Shown one piece after another: positions 45,768-54,916 of a stretch of 64,000 nucleotides of DNA. The DNA is from Burkholderiales bacterium Ga0077543 (lineage in GTDB: Bacteria; Pseudomonadota; Gammaproteobacteria; Burkholderiales; Burkholderiaceae_C). The position numbers and the translations under genes were made by a program. The stretch covers positions 18,949 through 82,948 of the forward strand of contig LNET01000030.1 of NCBI GenBank assembly GCA_001464055.1, written 5' to 3'. The notes under the pieces were generated by a model. The model was not told the origin of the DNA, did not search any database, and saw nothing but the letters and a program-made list of their open reading frames with translations. Position 1 is the first letter of the stretch. Every line of letters starts with the position of its first letter.

Positions 45768-46169
45768 ATGAAAAAGCTCGTCCAGGCCGTCGCGATGGCA
45801 GCCCTGCTGGCAACCCAGGCGCCTGCCCAGGCCGCCGGAGTCGGCGTCGCGCAGACCTACAGCAAGCTGGTGTGGTCGATCACGACCACGGCCACGGCGT
45901 TTGCCAACTGCACCCAGCTGGTCTTCGACGCCACCGGCGACCTGATCAACAGCGACAACCTGATCCTTGCCGGTGCCATGAACTGCGGCGCTGCCGGCTA
46001 CGCGATCATCGGCGCCGGCTACACCGGCCGCGATGGTTCGGTGAGCATCACGTTCACGCACGGCGGCTTCACCACCTTCTGCCCGCGGCTGCTCAGCTTC
46101 GTGGGAAGCTGCACCACCTTCGACTGGGCCGGCAACCAGCGTGGGGTCGGCACCATCCGCCTGCTGTGA
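45768..46169 (+). CDS. Small exported protein with cysteine-containing beta-rich domain
   Basis: A 133-residue secreted protein: signal peptide MKKLVQAVAMAALLATQAPAQAAG, cleavage near residue 22. The mature part contains four Cys residues (FANCTQ, MNCGAAG, TFCPRL, GSCTTF), suggesting two disulfides, and glycine-rich strands (YAIIGAGYTGRDGSVSITFTHGGF). No family is recognised. AGGGGG at 45758-45763 precedes the ATG. Its stop overlaps the GTG of the next gene. Confidence 0.75.
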   Translation: MKKLVQAVAMAALLATQAPAQAAGVGVAQTYSKLVWSITTTATAFANCTQLVFDATGDLINSDNLILAGAMNCGAAGYAIIGAGYTGRDGSVSITFTHGGFTTFCPRLLSFVGSCTTFDWAGNQRGVGTIRLL

Positions 46170-46537
46170 AGGCCGCGTGCTGCGTCGTCGTGGCCAGCCT
46201 GTGCCTGGCCGCCTGCAGCGAGCGCCCGCATGACGGTGTGAAGCTGCTGCCGCGCCCCGCCCTGCCCGCGCCCGGTGGGGTGGCCGCCGTGGCGCAAGCC
46301 GAACCGCCTGCGGCGGTGGCGCCGGCCCGGGCCGTGGGCCAGCAGGCGACCACGCCCTTGCCCACGACGCCTGCAGAGCCTGCACCCGCTGTGCCGGCCC
46401 TCTTGCCGGCCCCCTTGCCGGGCCGGCTGGACGGGGCCGCGGCACCGCTGCTGGTTCTGCCTGGCGAGCCCACCGGCAACGACCGGTTCAGGCAGGCGTT
46501 GCAGGAAAAGCTGGAGCGGCAGGCCGCCACGCCCTAG
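46166..46537 (+). CDS. Small proline/alanine-rich lipoprotein
   Basis: A 123-residue predicted lipoprotein: a GTG start overlapping the previous stop (GTGA at 46166-46169) and lipobox LAAC with Cys17. The mature chain is dominated by Pro/Ala (PALPAPGGVAAVAQAEPPAAVAPA, in shorter repeats) and ends in a short charged helix (NDRFRQALQEKLERQ). It is probably an extended periplasmic linker or anchor. The coupling to the cysteine-rich exported protein suggests they work as a pair. No family is recognised. Confidence 0.65.
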   Translation: MKAACCVVVASLCLAACSERPHDGVKLLPRPALPAPGGVAAVAQAEPPAAVAPARAVGQQATTPLPTTPAEPAPAVPALLPAPLPGRLDGAAAPLLVLPGEPTGNDRFRQALQEKLERQAATP

Positions 46538-46592
46538 CAGGCAGCCCGGGTGCCGCGCACGCCGTGGACGTCGCGGACGCCGCGTCCCCCAC

Positions 46593-47108
46593 TCAGGGCG
46601 CCGCCACCCCCACGTTGCCCAGCAGCACGCCGTCGAAGGCGTGCAGCGAAGGCAGCCCGCCGGTGTGCAGGAACAGCACGCGCTCGTCGGGGCCGATGGC
46701 CCCTTCGCGCGCCAGCCTCTGCACGGCTTCGACCATGCGCTGGTTCGGCACAGAGTAATTGGGCTGCCAGACGCCGCCGACGCTGATCACGGCCTTGCGC
46801 GGAACCTTCAAGTCCAGCCTCCGCAGGTCGCACACGGCCTGGGCTTCCTTCCAGACCAGGGGTTCCTGAGCGACCGGGTCGCGGCTGACGCCGAAGCCGG
46901 TGATGGCTTCCACGGCCAGCAGGAATTCGAGCTTGCGCGTCTTGTTGCCGCTCGGGAACAGGCCGAGCATCTCGTCACGCCAGACCCGGACCCCGGGCCC
47001 GCGGCCGCCCGCGCAGCCGCGCGCCAGAAGTGCAAAACACCGCGGCAGCGGTTCCACCGGCGTGGCGACTTCGGTTCAGATGCGGCGCGGAAAACCGGAC
47101 AGGTCCAA
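46593..47108 (-). pseudogene. Decayed D-cysteine desulfhydrase/ACC deaminase-family gene
   Basis: Fragments of a PLP enzyme of the D-cysteine desulfhydrase group in correct order: FPRRI, then an in-frame TGA at 47078-47076, then TEVATPVEPLPR, DEMLGLFPSGNKTRKLEFL (the PLP-lysine segment NKTRK), FGVSRDPVAQEPLVWKEA, VISVGGVWQPNYSVPNQRMVEAVQRLAREGA and DERVLFLHTGGLPSLHAF. Compared with the usual ~330 residues, about 130 are missing between the NKTRK segment and SRDP, and about 20 (normally LDPVYTGK...) before VLFLHTGG. The two deletions keep frame. With a nonsense codon as well, the gene is dead, although an open frame of 154 codons from the GTG at 47057 remains. Confidence 0.8.
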
Positions 47109-47133
47109 GCTGCAGGCTCGACAGGGCAGAGGT

Positions 47134-47661
47134 TCAGCGCCGCAGCAGGCCGCCGAGCAGGCCTTCGATGTTGCCCAGCGCCGACAGGTCGTTGCCCTGC
47201 GGCAGCTGGCCGTTCGGGGTGAGCTTGTCCACCACCTCGGGCAGCATCTGGCTGAGCTGGCCGGCCACGGCGTTCGGGTCCATGCCGAGCTGGCGCGCCA
47301 GGTTACCGATGGTGTCGCCGCCCAGCACCTGGCTGATCTGGTCGCCCGACACCGGCAGGTTCGGGCCGGTGGAGACCCAGCTCTTGGCGGCGTCGCCCAG
47401 CCCGGCGCGGCTGAACTGTTCGATCAGGCCGCCCAGCCCGCCCAGGCCACCACCCCCGGCGCCAGCGCCACCCGCACCGCCACCGGCCATCTGGCTCAAG
47501 CCCCCCAGCAGGCCGCCCAGGCCACCGCCGGCCTGCGCCCCGCCCTGCTGGCCGCCCATCAGCATGCCGATGACCGCCTGCAGCAGCGCCGCCTGGCTGT
47601 TGCCGCCGCCTGCACCGCCCTGCGAACCCAGGGCGCCGATGACCGTGTTGAGCAAACTCAT
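47134..47661 (-). CDS. YidB-family (DUF937) protein
   Basis: A 175-residue protein. The N-terminus MSLLNTVIGALG, a Gly/Gln-rich centre (GGQQGGAQAGGGLGGLLGGL, residues ~30-80), then LIEQFSRAGLGDAAKSWVSTGPNLPVSGDQISQVLGGDTIGNLARQLG and the end QMLPEVVDKLTPNGQLP are the YidB/DUF937 signatures. Function in the cell is not established. The ATG at 47661 is favoured over one at 47667 because AAGGA lies at a proper distance only from the former. Confidence 0.88.
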   Translation of the reverse strand: MSLLNTVIGALGSQGGAGGGNSQAALLQAVIGMLMGGQQGGAQAGGGLGGLLGGLSQMAGGGAGGAGAGGGGLGGLGGLIEQFSRAGLGDAAKSWVSTGPNLPVSGDQISQVLGGDTIGNLARQLGMDPNAVAGQLSQMLPEVVDKLTPNGQLPQGNDLSALGNIEGLLGGLLRR

Positions 47662-47730
47662 GTGCATTTCCTTGAAGACCAGCGTGGATGAATGAAGCCA
47701 GCCGGAGTGTCGGGCCGGCGGGCCGATTTG

Positions 47731-48474
47731 TCAGCCCGCCCCGGGCCCGTTGTGCCGCAGGGAAAACCATGCCAGCAAGGCCAGCGGCGCGGTGTCGGCG
47801 CGCAGCACCCGCGGGCCCAGCGACACGGGCACGAAGCCGGCGGCGCGCGCAGCGGCTTCCTCGGCGGGGGCCAGGCCGCCTTCGGGGCCGCTCAAGGCCA
47901 CGACTTCGCCGTCGGGCGCAAGCGCATCCGCAACTTCGGCCAGCGGCACGGCGTCGGCCTGGAAGCTGAGCACCAGGCGGCGCGCCGTGCTGCCACCGCG
48001 CTGCGCCAGCCAGGCCGGCAGGGCCTGCACCGGGGCGAGCAGGGGCACACGGGCGCGGCCGCATTGCTCGCAGGCGGACTGGGCCACGGCCTGCCAGTGT
48101 TCGCGCTTGCGCTCGGCGCGCTCGCCGTCCAGGCGCAGCACGGCACGTTCGCACAGCAGCGGCTGAATGCCGGCCACGCCCAGTTCGGTGGCCTTCTCGA
48201 CCAGCGTGTCCATGCGTTCGTTGGCGGGCATGCCCACGGCCAGGGTCACGGCCAGCGGCAATTCGCGCTGCACGGGCTGCGGCACGCCCACCCGCACGTC
48301 GACCTGACTGCGGCCCACGCGCAGCACCTGCGCCGGCCAGTCGCAGCCGCCGCCGTCGAACAACCACAGCAGGTCGCCGGGCTGGACCCGCCGCACCTGG
48401 GCGTGGCGGCTGGGGCCGGGGGGCAGGGCCAGTTCTGCATCGGCCTGCAGCGGGCCGGGAACGAACAGGCGCAT
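47731..48474 (-). CDS. rsmE: 16S rRNA m3U1498 methyltransferase
   Basis: A 247-residue SPOUT-class methyltransferase acting on 16S rRNA U1498. The N-terminal PUA-like barrel (MRLFVPGPLQADAELALPPGPSRHAQVRRVQPGDLLWLFDGGG) is followed by AVGMPANERMDTLVEKATELGVAGIQPLLCERA (the K-x-x-E-x-G segment) and the knot LSGPEGGLAPAEEAAARAAGFVPVSLGPRVLRADTAPL, which binds SAM. All RsmE landmarks are present. Its ATG overlaps the amidase stop (TGATG at 48476-48472), so the two are coupled. Confidence 0.95.
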   Translation of the reverse strand: MRLFVPGPLQADAELALPPGPSRHAQVRRVQPGDLLWLFDGGGCDWPAQVLRVGRSQVDVRVGVPQPVQRELPLAVTLAVGMPANERMDTLVEKATELGVAGIQPLLCERAVLRLDGERAERKREHWQAVAQSACEQCGRARVPLLAPVQALPAWLAQRGGSTARRLVLSFQADAVPLAEVADALAPDGEVVALSGPEGGLAPAEEAAARAAGFVPVSLGPRVLRADTAPLALLAWFSLRHNGPGAG

Positions 48475-49823
48475 CAGCCCGCCCGCACCGCGGCCAGCGC
48501 CGCTTCGACGGCCAGGGCCACGCCGGCCAGCGCGGCGTCGTGCCCGCCGGGTGCAGCCAGCATCAGGCCCACCGGCAGTTCGCCCGCGGCCTGGCAGGGC
48601 AGGCTGAAGGCACAACCGTCGAGGAAGTTGGTGGTGAAGGTGTTGCGCAGCAGCAGGCGGTTGGCGGCGAAGAAGGCCTCGTCGTCGTGCAGCAGCGGCG
48701 CCAGCGGCGGCGCGAGCAGGGGCACGGTGGGGCAGACATAGGCGTCGAAGCCGTGCAGCCGCGCGGCCACCCGGGCGATCCAGTCGCGCCGGCGCTGCAC
48801 CATGACGATGTAGTCGGCGGCGCTGACGCCTTCGCCGGGGGCGATGCGGCTGGCCACGCGCGGGTCGAACTCGGCGCGGCGCGCGAGCATGTCGGCGCGG
48901 TGCGTGGCCCAGGCCTCGACGGCCGAGAAGCCGCCGGGCTGGTTGATCTGCGCGATCTCGTCGAATTCGGCCAGCGGCAGCGGCACGATCTGCGCGCCGC
49001 CGGCCGACAGCCGCGACAGCGTGCGCTCGAAGGCGCGGGCCACGGCGGGTTCCAGGGCGTCGAGCAGCAGCGTCTGCGGCAGCGCCAGGCGCAGGCCGGC
49101 CAGCGTGCGCTGGGGCACGGCCAGCGGCGCGCCGGCCAGCACGGCGTCGACGGCCATGCAGTCGGCCACGCTGCGCGTGATGGCGCAGGCCGTGTCCAGC
49201 GTGAACGACAGCGGGAAGGCCCCGGCCAGCGGCGTGCGCGCCGCGGTGTTCTTGAAACCCACCAGCCCGCACAGCGCAGCGGGCACCCGGATGGAGCCGC
49301 CGGTGTCCGACCCCAGCCCGGCCACCGCCAGGCCCAGTGCCACCGACACCGCCGCGCCCGAGGAAGAGCCGCCGGGAATGCGCGCCAGCGCCGGGTCGCA
49401 GGGGTTCACCGGCGTGCCGTGGTGCGGGTTGATGCCCACGCCCGAGAACGCGAACTCGGTCAGGTTGCTGTGGCCGAGCAGGGCCGCGCCTTCGGCGCGC
49501 AGCCGGGCGACGACGGCCGCGTCCTGCTGGGCCGGCGGCGCCGCGCGGCGCAGCGCCGAGCCGGCCAGCGTCACCTGCCCGGCCACGTCGAACAGGCCCT
49601 TCACCGACACCGGCAGGCCGGCCAGCGCAGCCAGCGGCCGGCCCTGGGCCAGCTGCCGGTCGGCAGCGCGCGCGGCGGCCCGGGCGGACTCGGCAAACAG
49701 CGCGGTGAAGACATGGGCCGCGGCCGGCGCCTGCGCGGCGGCCAGCACCTGGTCGAGCAGGGCTTCATGGCAGCCGGGGGTGACGAGGGTGCGGCGGAGT
49801 TCGGCGAGGGTGGGCAGGGGCAT
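48474..49823 (-). CDS. Amidase-signature family amidase
   Basis: A 449-residue amidase. The Ser-cisSer-Lys catalytic triad is readable: Lys in GLPVSVKGLFDVAG, cis-Ser and nucleophile Ser in [44 protein letters not shown]. Length matches GatA/AtzF-like amidases, but the gene stands apart from gatB or gatC, so a catabolic amidase is more likely than a tRNA amidotransferase. The substrate is not deducible. It precedes rsmE with overlapping stop/start. Confidence 0.92.
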   Translation of the reverse strand: MPLPTLAELRRTLVTPGCHEALLDQVLAAAQAPAAAHVFTALFAESARAAARAADRQLAQGRPLAALAGLPVSVKGLFDVAGQVTLAGSALRRAAPPAQQDAAVVARLRAEGAALLGHSNLTEFAFSGVGINPHHGTPVNPCDPALARIPGGSSSGAAVSVALGLAVAGLGSDTGGSIRVPAALCGLVGFKNTAARTPLAGAFPLSFTLDTACAITRSVADCMAVDAVLAGAPLAVPQRTLAGLRLALPQTLLLDALEPAVARAFERTLSRLSAGGAQIVPLPLAEFDEIAQINQPGGFSAVEAWATHRADMLARRAEFDPRVASRIAPGEGVSAADYIVMVQRRRDWIARVAARLHGFDAYVCPTVPLLAPPLAPLLHDDEAFFAANRLLLRNTFTTNFLDGCAFSLPCQAAGELPVGLMLAAPGGHDAALAGVALAVEAALAAVRAG

Positions 49824-49901
49824 GGGCGTACTTTAGTGGGAGCACCCGGATGAGGGATGCGCAACGCCCGCGGTCAGAGGCGCGCCAGCCAGGAGGCATC
49901 A

Positions 49902-49914
49902 CCCCCTTGGGGGG
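49902..49914. repeat. Second CCCCCTTGGGGGG element
   Basis: CCCCCTTGGGGGG, a near-perfect inverted repeat, occurs in the amidase-Rhs spacer, as at 35193-35205. A further short hairpin CCCCGAAGTGGGG follows near 49948, and a similar CCCCGAAGCGGGG lies near 60757. These look like members of a dispersed intergenic family. Confidence 0.5.
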
Positions 49915-49966
49915 CCTTGAACCGGCGCCAACCCCTCCGCCGCATGCCCCCGAAGTGGGGCGTCAG

Positions 49967-49986
49967 ACCTGTAAAGCTTTACAGGT
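49967..49986. promoter_or_regulatory. 20-base perfect palindrome upstream of the Rhs gene
   Basis: Half-site ACCTGTAAAG (49967-49976) is followed directly by its exact complement (49977-49986), 70 bases before the Rhs start codon. The element is AT-richer than its surroundings. The size, symmetry and location suit an operator for a dimeric regulator. It does not look like a terminator. Confidence 0.55.
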
Positions 49987-50056
49987 ACTGTTCAAACCTG
50001 CCACAGCTAACCTCGAACCACCACGTCAGCAGGCATGGCAACAACAGGGAGCCCAC

Positions 50057-53000
50057 ATGCAGACTTCATGGTCCAAGGACAGGCATCTGCAAACACCCGC
50101 AGAGCCCAGCCACCGAAATAGGCCAAGGCTATGGCGGCGCCGCATGGCGGCCTCTGCCCTCGCCGCCTGCGCATGGCTGTCTGCCGGCGCATTCGGCCCC
50201 CATCCTGCCTTCGCAGAAACCAGCGAAAAGACCCCGGCTCCGCCCAAGACGGCGCCATCCGAAGCCGAACGGGAACTGGCCGAGAAACGGCGCCAAAACG
50301 CCGTCAGCGTGGCATTCCTGCAAGGCCAGCGGCCTGCCGCACCCGACGCCATCGCCACGCTGGGCACGGACATGTTCGGCGACAAGATCAACCTGTACAA
50401 CGGTTCTTTCAGCGTCGAGCACACCGACGTCATGCTGCCCGGCTCGAGTGCATTGCGGGTGGCGCTGGACCGGCAGCATGCGCCCGGGCGGCAGACCTAT
50501 GTGCGCGGCATGCTGGCCGACTGGGACCTGAACACACCGCGCATCGAGGGCACGTTTGCAGACGTCGAAGGCTTCGTGCCGGCGTTCGGAACCCCGGCCA
50601 ACCGGTGCTCTGGCTTCAACATGCCGCCGCAGGTGTCACGCCCGGACGGCGGGCCGGCGGCGTCTCAGGACTTTTCACCCGACGAGTACTGGCACGGCAC
50701 GAACCTCGTCGTTCCGGGCCATGGCAGCCAGGAAATCCTGCGGCGCGCCCAGCTGCCGAACGCAGACGCCTCCTGGACCCTGGTGACGCGCGGGCTGTGG
50801 AAGCTGCGTTGCCTGAACGCGCTGCGGAATGCCCCGGGGCAGGGCTTCCTGGCCGTCTCGCCCGAAGGCGTCACCTACTACTTCGACTGGCTGGCTTCGC
50901 GCGAGTCGACCCCGCTGCGCAAGGGCGACGCCGTCCTGGCGCGACGCGACGTCTACCTGATGGCCACGCGGGTGGTCGACCGTTTCGGCAACCAGGTCGA
51001 GTACCGGTACGAACCCAGTCGGCCTCTGCAGCTGAATGCCATCGTGGCCACCGACGGGCGATCGATCGCCTTGAACTACAGCCAGGGCCGCCTTGCTTCG
51101 GTGAGTGACGGAACCCGGAACTGGACCTACCACTACGGAGCCGACGGCGACCTGCGACACGTCGTTTTGCCCGACCAGAGCCGCTGGACCTTCAGCCTGG
51201 GCACGCTGGTCCAGCCCGCAGGGTCGATCATCGACGAGCAGAACTACCAGTGCGACTCTTTGCCGAGCATCCTGGGCGTGCCCAGAACGGGCTCGATCTG
51301 GCACCCTTCTGGCGCGCAAGCAACGTTCGGCACGAACTTCGTCTACCACGGGCGAACCGAGGTTCAGCGTGCCTGCACCACGGCGCCCGGAACGAAGAAG
51401 GCGACCACCGGCTCGGTGTTCCCGCACACCACGGTCAGCCAGACGCTGGAGTCGAAGACGATCACCGGCCCGGGCATGGTGCCCATGACCTGGGAATACA
51501 ACGCCAGCAACGTCGGGGCTTTTGCGCCCTGCGGTGCCTGTGCCGACAGAAAGAGCGTGGTGGTGAAGGAACCCGGTGGCTCGCTGACGCGGCACACCTT
51601 CGGCATCCGCTGGCGTGTCAACGACGGCCAGTTGCTGAAAGTGGAACACGCAGACGCGTTCGGGAACGTCTTTCGCAGCAAGGACATTCGCTATCGCGTG
51701 CCGACCGCTGGTGAATTCCCCGACAGCTTCGGCACCAGCGTCAGGATCACCACCGATCTGGTCTCGACCCTGAACCGGCCTGAAGACCGGCGCGAAACCT
51801 CGCAACAGGGCGTCAGCTTCCTGTGGGAAGTGGAGGGGCCGGCTGCACAGGGATTCGACACCTACGCCCGTCCCGTCAGAACGCGCGCCGCCAGCAGCCT
51901 GGGCTATGCACGGACGCTGCACAACGTGTACCGCGACTTCCCAGCCATCTGGGTTCTGGGACAGACCGAAAGCGTGGTCGAGCGCAGCACGAACCTCGAA
52001 ATCGAACGCACCGAGTTCCACGCCAGCAGCGCCCTGCCCTGGCGGAAGTTCAGCTTCGGCCGGCTGACCGGGGAGATGACCTACCACCCCAACGGCATGC
52101 TGAAAGACCTGAGGGACGGCGCCGGCAAGACCACGAGCTTCGACGACTACAAGCTGGGCCAGCCCCAACGCGCGGTGTTCGCCGACGGCCGGGCGGCGCG
52201 CCAGCTCATCAACAACCTGGGCGCGGCGGAGAACTTCACCAACGAAGTGCAGCAAACGACGCGCTTCCAGTTCGACGCGATGGGCCGGGTCAACCGGGTC
52301 ATGCATCCGGCCGAGTCCTGGGGGGCTTACTGCGACACCACCATCAGCTTCTGGCAGTCGACGCAGCCCGACCGCGGCATGCCCGCCGGGCATTGGCGGC
52401 AGAGCGTCCGCACCTGCAACGGTGTCACCGACCGCTGGCTGGACGGCCTGTGGCGCGTGCGGCTGGAGGAGCGACGCGACGACGCCGACCCCGCCAACAC
52501 CCGCAGCGTGGTCGAAACGCGCTACGACGCGGCTGGCAACAAGAGCTTCGAAAGCTACCCCCAGCGCGAACCGAGACCGGTCGACACCCCGCTGTTCGGC
52601 GTCAGCCACGCCTACGACCCGCTGCAGCGCCTGGTGCGCACGCAGGCCGACAGCGAACGCGGGCTGCTGGTCACGCAGGTCAACCACCTGGCCAACTTCG
52701 AACGCCAGGTCACCAACCCGCGCAACCAGGTCACCCGCTACGCCTACCAGGCGTTCGACGAGCCCACCGAAGGCAACATCGTCCGGATGCAGATGCCCGA
52801 AGGCGTGGAAGTCGGCATCGACCGCGACGTCTTCGGCAAGGCCCGGTCCATCACCCGCTACGGCTCTTCGGCCAGCGGTTTCACCAGCGTCACGCGCCAG
52901 TACACCTACAACCCGCATCAGCAGCTGTGCAAGACCGTGGAGCCCGAGACAGGCGCCACCGTGCAGGGCTATGACGCGGCGGGCAACCTGGCCTGGCGAG

Positions 53001-54916
53001 CCAGCGGGCGGCCGGCCTCTGCCGGTTGCAGCCCGGGCGAACACCCGGCCAACGTGAAGGTGGAGTTCAACCACGACCTGCGCAACCGGCTCGAAAGCAC
53101 CCGCTTCGGCGACCAGCTGAGCCCGCCCATCTTGCGCAGCTACACACCCGACGGCCTGCTGGAGGTGCTGAGCGCGGGCGACCAGGTGTGGACCTACGGC
53201 TACAACAACCGCCGCATCCTGGTCAGCGAGAGGCTGACGGCCCGCGGGCAGAACCTGCCGCTGAACTGGGGCATCGACGCCTACGGCAACAGGGCTTCGC
53301 TGACCTTCCCGAACGGCGTGCCGCTGGCCTATGCCCCCAACGCCCTGGGGCAGCCGACTGCGGTGACATCGGGCGGTTTCGTCCTGGCCAGCAACGTCCG
53401 CTACCACCCCAACGGGGCCATCCAGCAATACGTGCTGAGCAACCAGGTGGTGCATACGCAGACACAGAACCGGCGCGGCCTGCCCGAGCAGTGGCGGCAC
53501 AGCGGCCTTGTCGACACCTTCTACAGCTACGACGAGATGGGCAATGTCGTGGCCATCACCAACGCGCAGGTGCCGCACCGGAACCAGGCGATGGTCTACG
53601 ACGGCCTGGACCGGCTGCGTTTGGCCAACGGCCCCTGGGGCGCGGCCGAATACCGCTACGATGCCGTGGACAACCTGCGCTACAGCCAGGTGGGCGGCCG
53701 CAGCCTGACCCACCTGTTCGACCCGGCCCGCAACCTGCTGGTGGGCGTCACCGGCAGCCTCGACGCCAGCATCGGCTACGACGCCAACGGCAATGTCTCT
53801 TCCCGCGCCGGCCAGTTCTTCAGCTTCGACGTCGGCAACCGGCTGCTGAGCTCCAGCCGCGGCCTGTCGTTCGCCTACGACGGCCATGGCCGGCGCACCC
53901 GCGTGGACTATCCCGGCGGCGACAGCCGGCTGCAGATGTTCAGCAGCGACGGCAAGCTGGTCTACGGCCATCACACCGCCCCGCCGGGCGTGCCCACCGA
54001 CGGCCAGACGCTGTACGTGCACCTGCAGGACCGGCTGATCGCCGAGTTCAACGCCAGCACCGGCGTGCTGCACTACGTGCACACCGACGCGCTGGGCTCC
54101 CCGGTGGTCAAGTCCACCAACACCCAGTTCGCCGCCGAGGTGACCGGCTCGCGCCGCTGGCACGAGCCCTACGGTTTCACCGAGATGCTCACCAGCAGCA
54201 GCGTGGGCTTCACCGGGCATTTTCAGGACCGCGAGACCGAGCTGGTTTACATGCAGCAGCGGTATTACGACCCGGTGGCGGGCAGGTTCTTGTCGGTGGA
54301 TCCGGTAACGACCGATGCTGGCAACGGGGCGCTGTTCAATCGGTACATGTATGCGGCGAACAACCCGTTCCGCTTCGTTGATCCCGATGGCCGCTGCACC
54401 GGATCACGGCTGACGAACAGCGACGGTACTTGCATCTCCACAGGCGGGTTCTCGACCGGGCTGGCGGGGCTGGCCCAAGGCATGCAGATCGCTCGGGCTG
54501 CGTCGGTGGAAATTCCCCAGGCCACCCGCGGGGCGGCAAATCTGGCTGGTATGGTGTCGGCTCAGGTCAGCAGGACGCAGACGCCGCTTGGGTTCTTTGC
54601 ACGGGTGCTGGGTTTGATTTTGTCGGAGGGGGCAGATAGCTCAAGCGACACAGAACCGCCGGTTCCCGGCGCAACGCCAGGGCGAGAAACCAAAGGTCGA
54701 ACTACTCAATGGGACAAAGGCGGCGGAATGGATGAAGCCAACAGGGACTTCGACGCTAAGGGTCCAAAAGATGTAGTGCCGTTGCCGGACGGGGGCCGAA
54801 GAGGGACGTTGCCAGACGGACGCCAAATAAACGTGCGCCCTGATAGTTCGGGTGGTCTTCCAACTTTGGAAATTCAGGATGGCAAGAACCGCGACAAAGT
54901 GAGGTACGGCCCATGA
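50057..54916 (+). CDS. Secreted Rhs/YD-repeat polymorphic toxin
   Basis: A 1619-residue Rhs protein. The N-region carries a signal-like segment (LWRRRMAASALAACAWLSAGAFG, cleavage near residue 53). A long series of YD-type repeats follows (YDAAGN, YDEMGNV, YDANGN, YDGHGRRTRVDYPGG). The conserved core end is at about 1400-1445: YYDPVAGRFLSVDPVTTDAGNGALFNRYMYAANNPFRFVDPDGRC. After that the ~175-residue tip changes composition and GC falls. The tip's last ~75 residues (TTQWDKGGGMDEANRDFD, then GTLPDGRQINVRPDSSGGLPTLEIQ) look like a compact nuclease-type toxin domain known from Rhs/Cdi ends; I cannot name the family. The ATG at 50057 has AGGGAG six bases upstream. Confidence 0.9.
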   Translation: MQTSWSKDRHLQTPAEPSHRNRPRLWRRRMAASALAACAWLSAGAFGPHPAFAETSEKTPAPPKTAPSEAERELAEKRRQNAVSVAFLQGQRPAAPDAIATLGTDMFGDKINLYNGSFSVEHTDVMLPGSSALRVALDRQHAPGRQTYVRGMLADWDLNTPRIEGTFADVEGFVPAFGTPANRCSGFNMPPQVSRPDGGPAASQDFSPDEYWHGTNLVVPGHGSQEILRRAQLPNADASWTLVTRGLWKLRCLNALRNAPGQGFLAVSPEGVTYYFDWLASRESTPLRKGDAVLARRDVYLMATRVVDRFGNQVEYRYEPSRPLQLNAIVATDGRSIALNYSQGRLASVSDGTRNWTYHYGADGDLRHVVLPDQSRWTFSLGTLVQPAGSIIDEQNYQCDSLPSILGVPRTGSIWHPSGAQATFGTNFVYHGRTEVQRACTTAPGTKKATTGSVFPHTTVSQTLESKTITGPGMVPMTWEYNASNVGAFAPCGACADRKSVVVKEPGGSLTRHTFGIRWRVNDGQLLKVEHADAFGNVFRSKDIRYRVPTAGEFPDSFGTSVRITTDLVSTLNRPEDRRETSQQGVSFLWEVEGPAAQGFDTYARPVRTRAASSLGYARTLHNVYRDFPAIWVLGQTESVVERSTNLEIERTEFHASSALPWRKFSFGRLTGEMTYHPNGMLKDLRDGAGKTTSFDDYKLGQPQRAVFADGRAARQLINNLGAAENFTNEVQQTTRFQFDAMGRVNRVMHPAESWGAYCDTTISFWQSTQPDRGMPAGHWRQSVRTCNGVTDRWLDGLWRVRLEERRDDADPANTRSVVETRYDAAGNKSFESYPQREPRPVDTPLFGVSHAYDPLQRLVRTQADSERGLLVTQVNHLANFERQVTNPRNQVTRYAYQAFDEPTEGNIVRMQMPEGVEVGIDRDVFGKARSITRYGSSASGFTSVTRQYTYNPHQQLCKTVEPETGATVQGYDAAGNLAWRASGRPASAGCSPGEHPANVKVEFNHDLRNRLESTRFGDQLSPPILRSYTPDGLLEVLSAGDQVWTYGYNNRRILVSERLTARGQNLPLNWGIDAYGNRASLTFPNGVPLAYAPNALGQPTAVTSGGFVLASNVRYHPNGAIQQYVLSNQVVHTQTQNRRGLPEQWRHSGLVDTFYSYDEMGNVVAITNAQVPHRNQAMVYDGLDRLRLANGPWGAAEYRYDAVDNLRYSQVGGRSLTHLFDPARNLLVGVTGSLDASIGYDANGNVSSRAGQFFSFDVGNRLLSSSRGLSFAYDGHGRRTRVDYPGGDSRLQMFSSDGKLVYGHHTAPPGVPTDGQTLYVHLQDRLIAEFNASTGVLHYVHTDALGSPVVKSTNTQFAAEVTGSRRWHEPYGFTEMLTSSSVGFTGHFQDRETELVYMQQRYYDPVAGRFLSVDPVTTDAGNGALFNRYMYAANNPFRFVDPDGRCTGSRLTNSDGTCISTGGFSTGLAGLAQGMQIARAASVEIPQATRGAANLAGMVSAQVSRTQTPLGFFARVLGLILSEGADSSSDTEPPVPGATPGRETKGRTTQWDKGGGMDEANRDFDAKGPKDVVPLPDGGRRGTLPDGRQINVRPDSSGGLPTLEIQDGKNRDKVRYGP

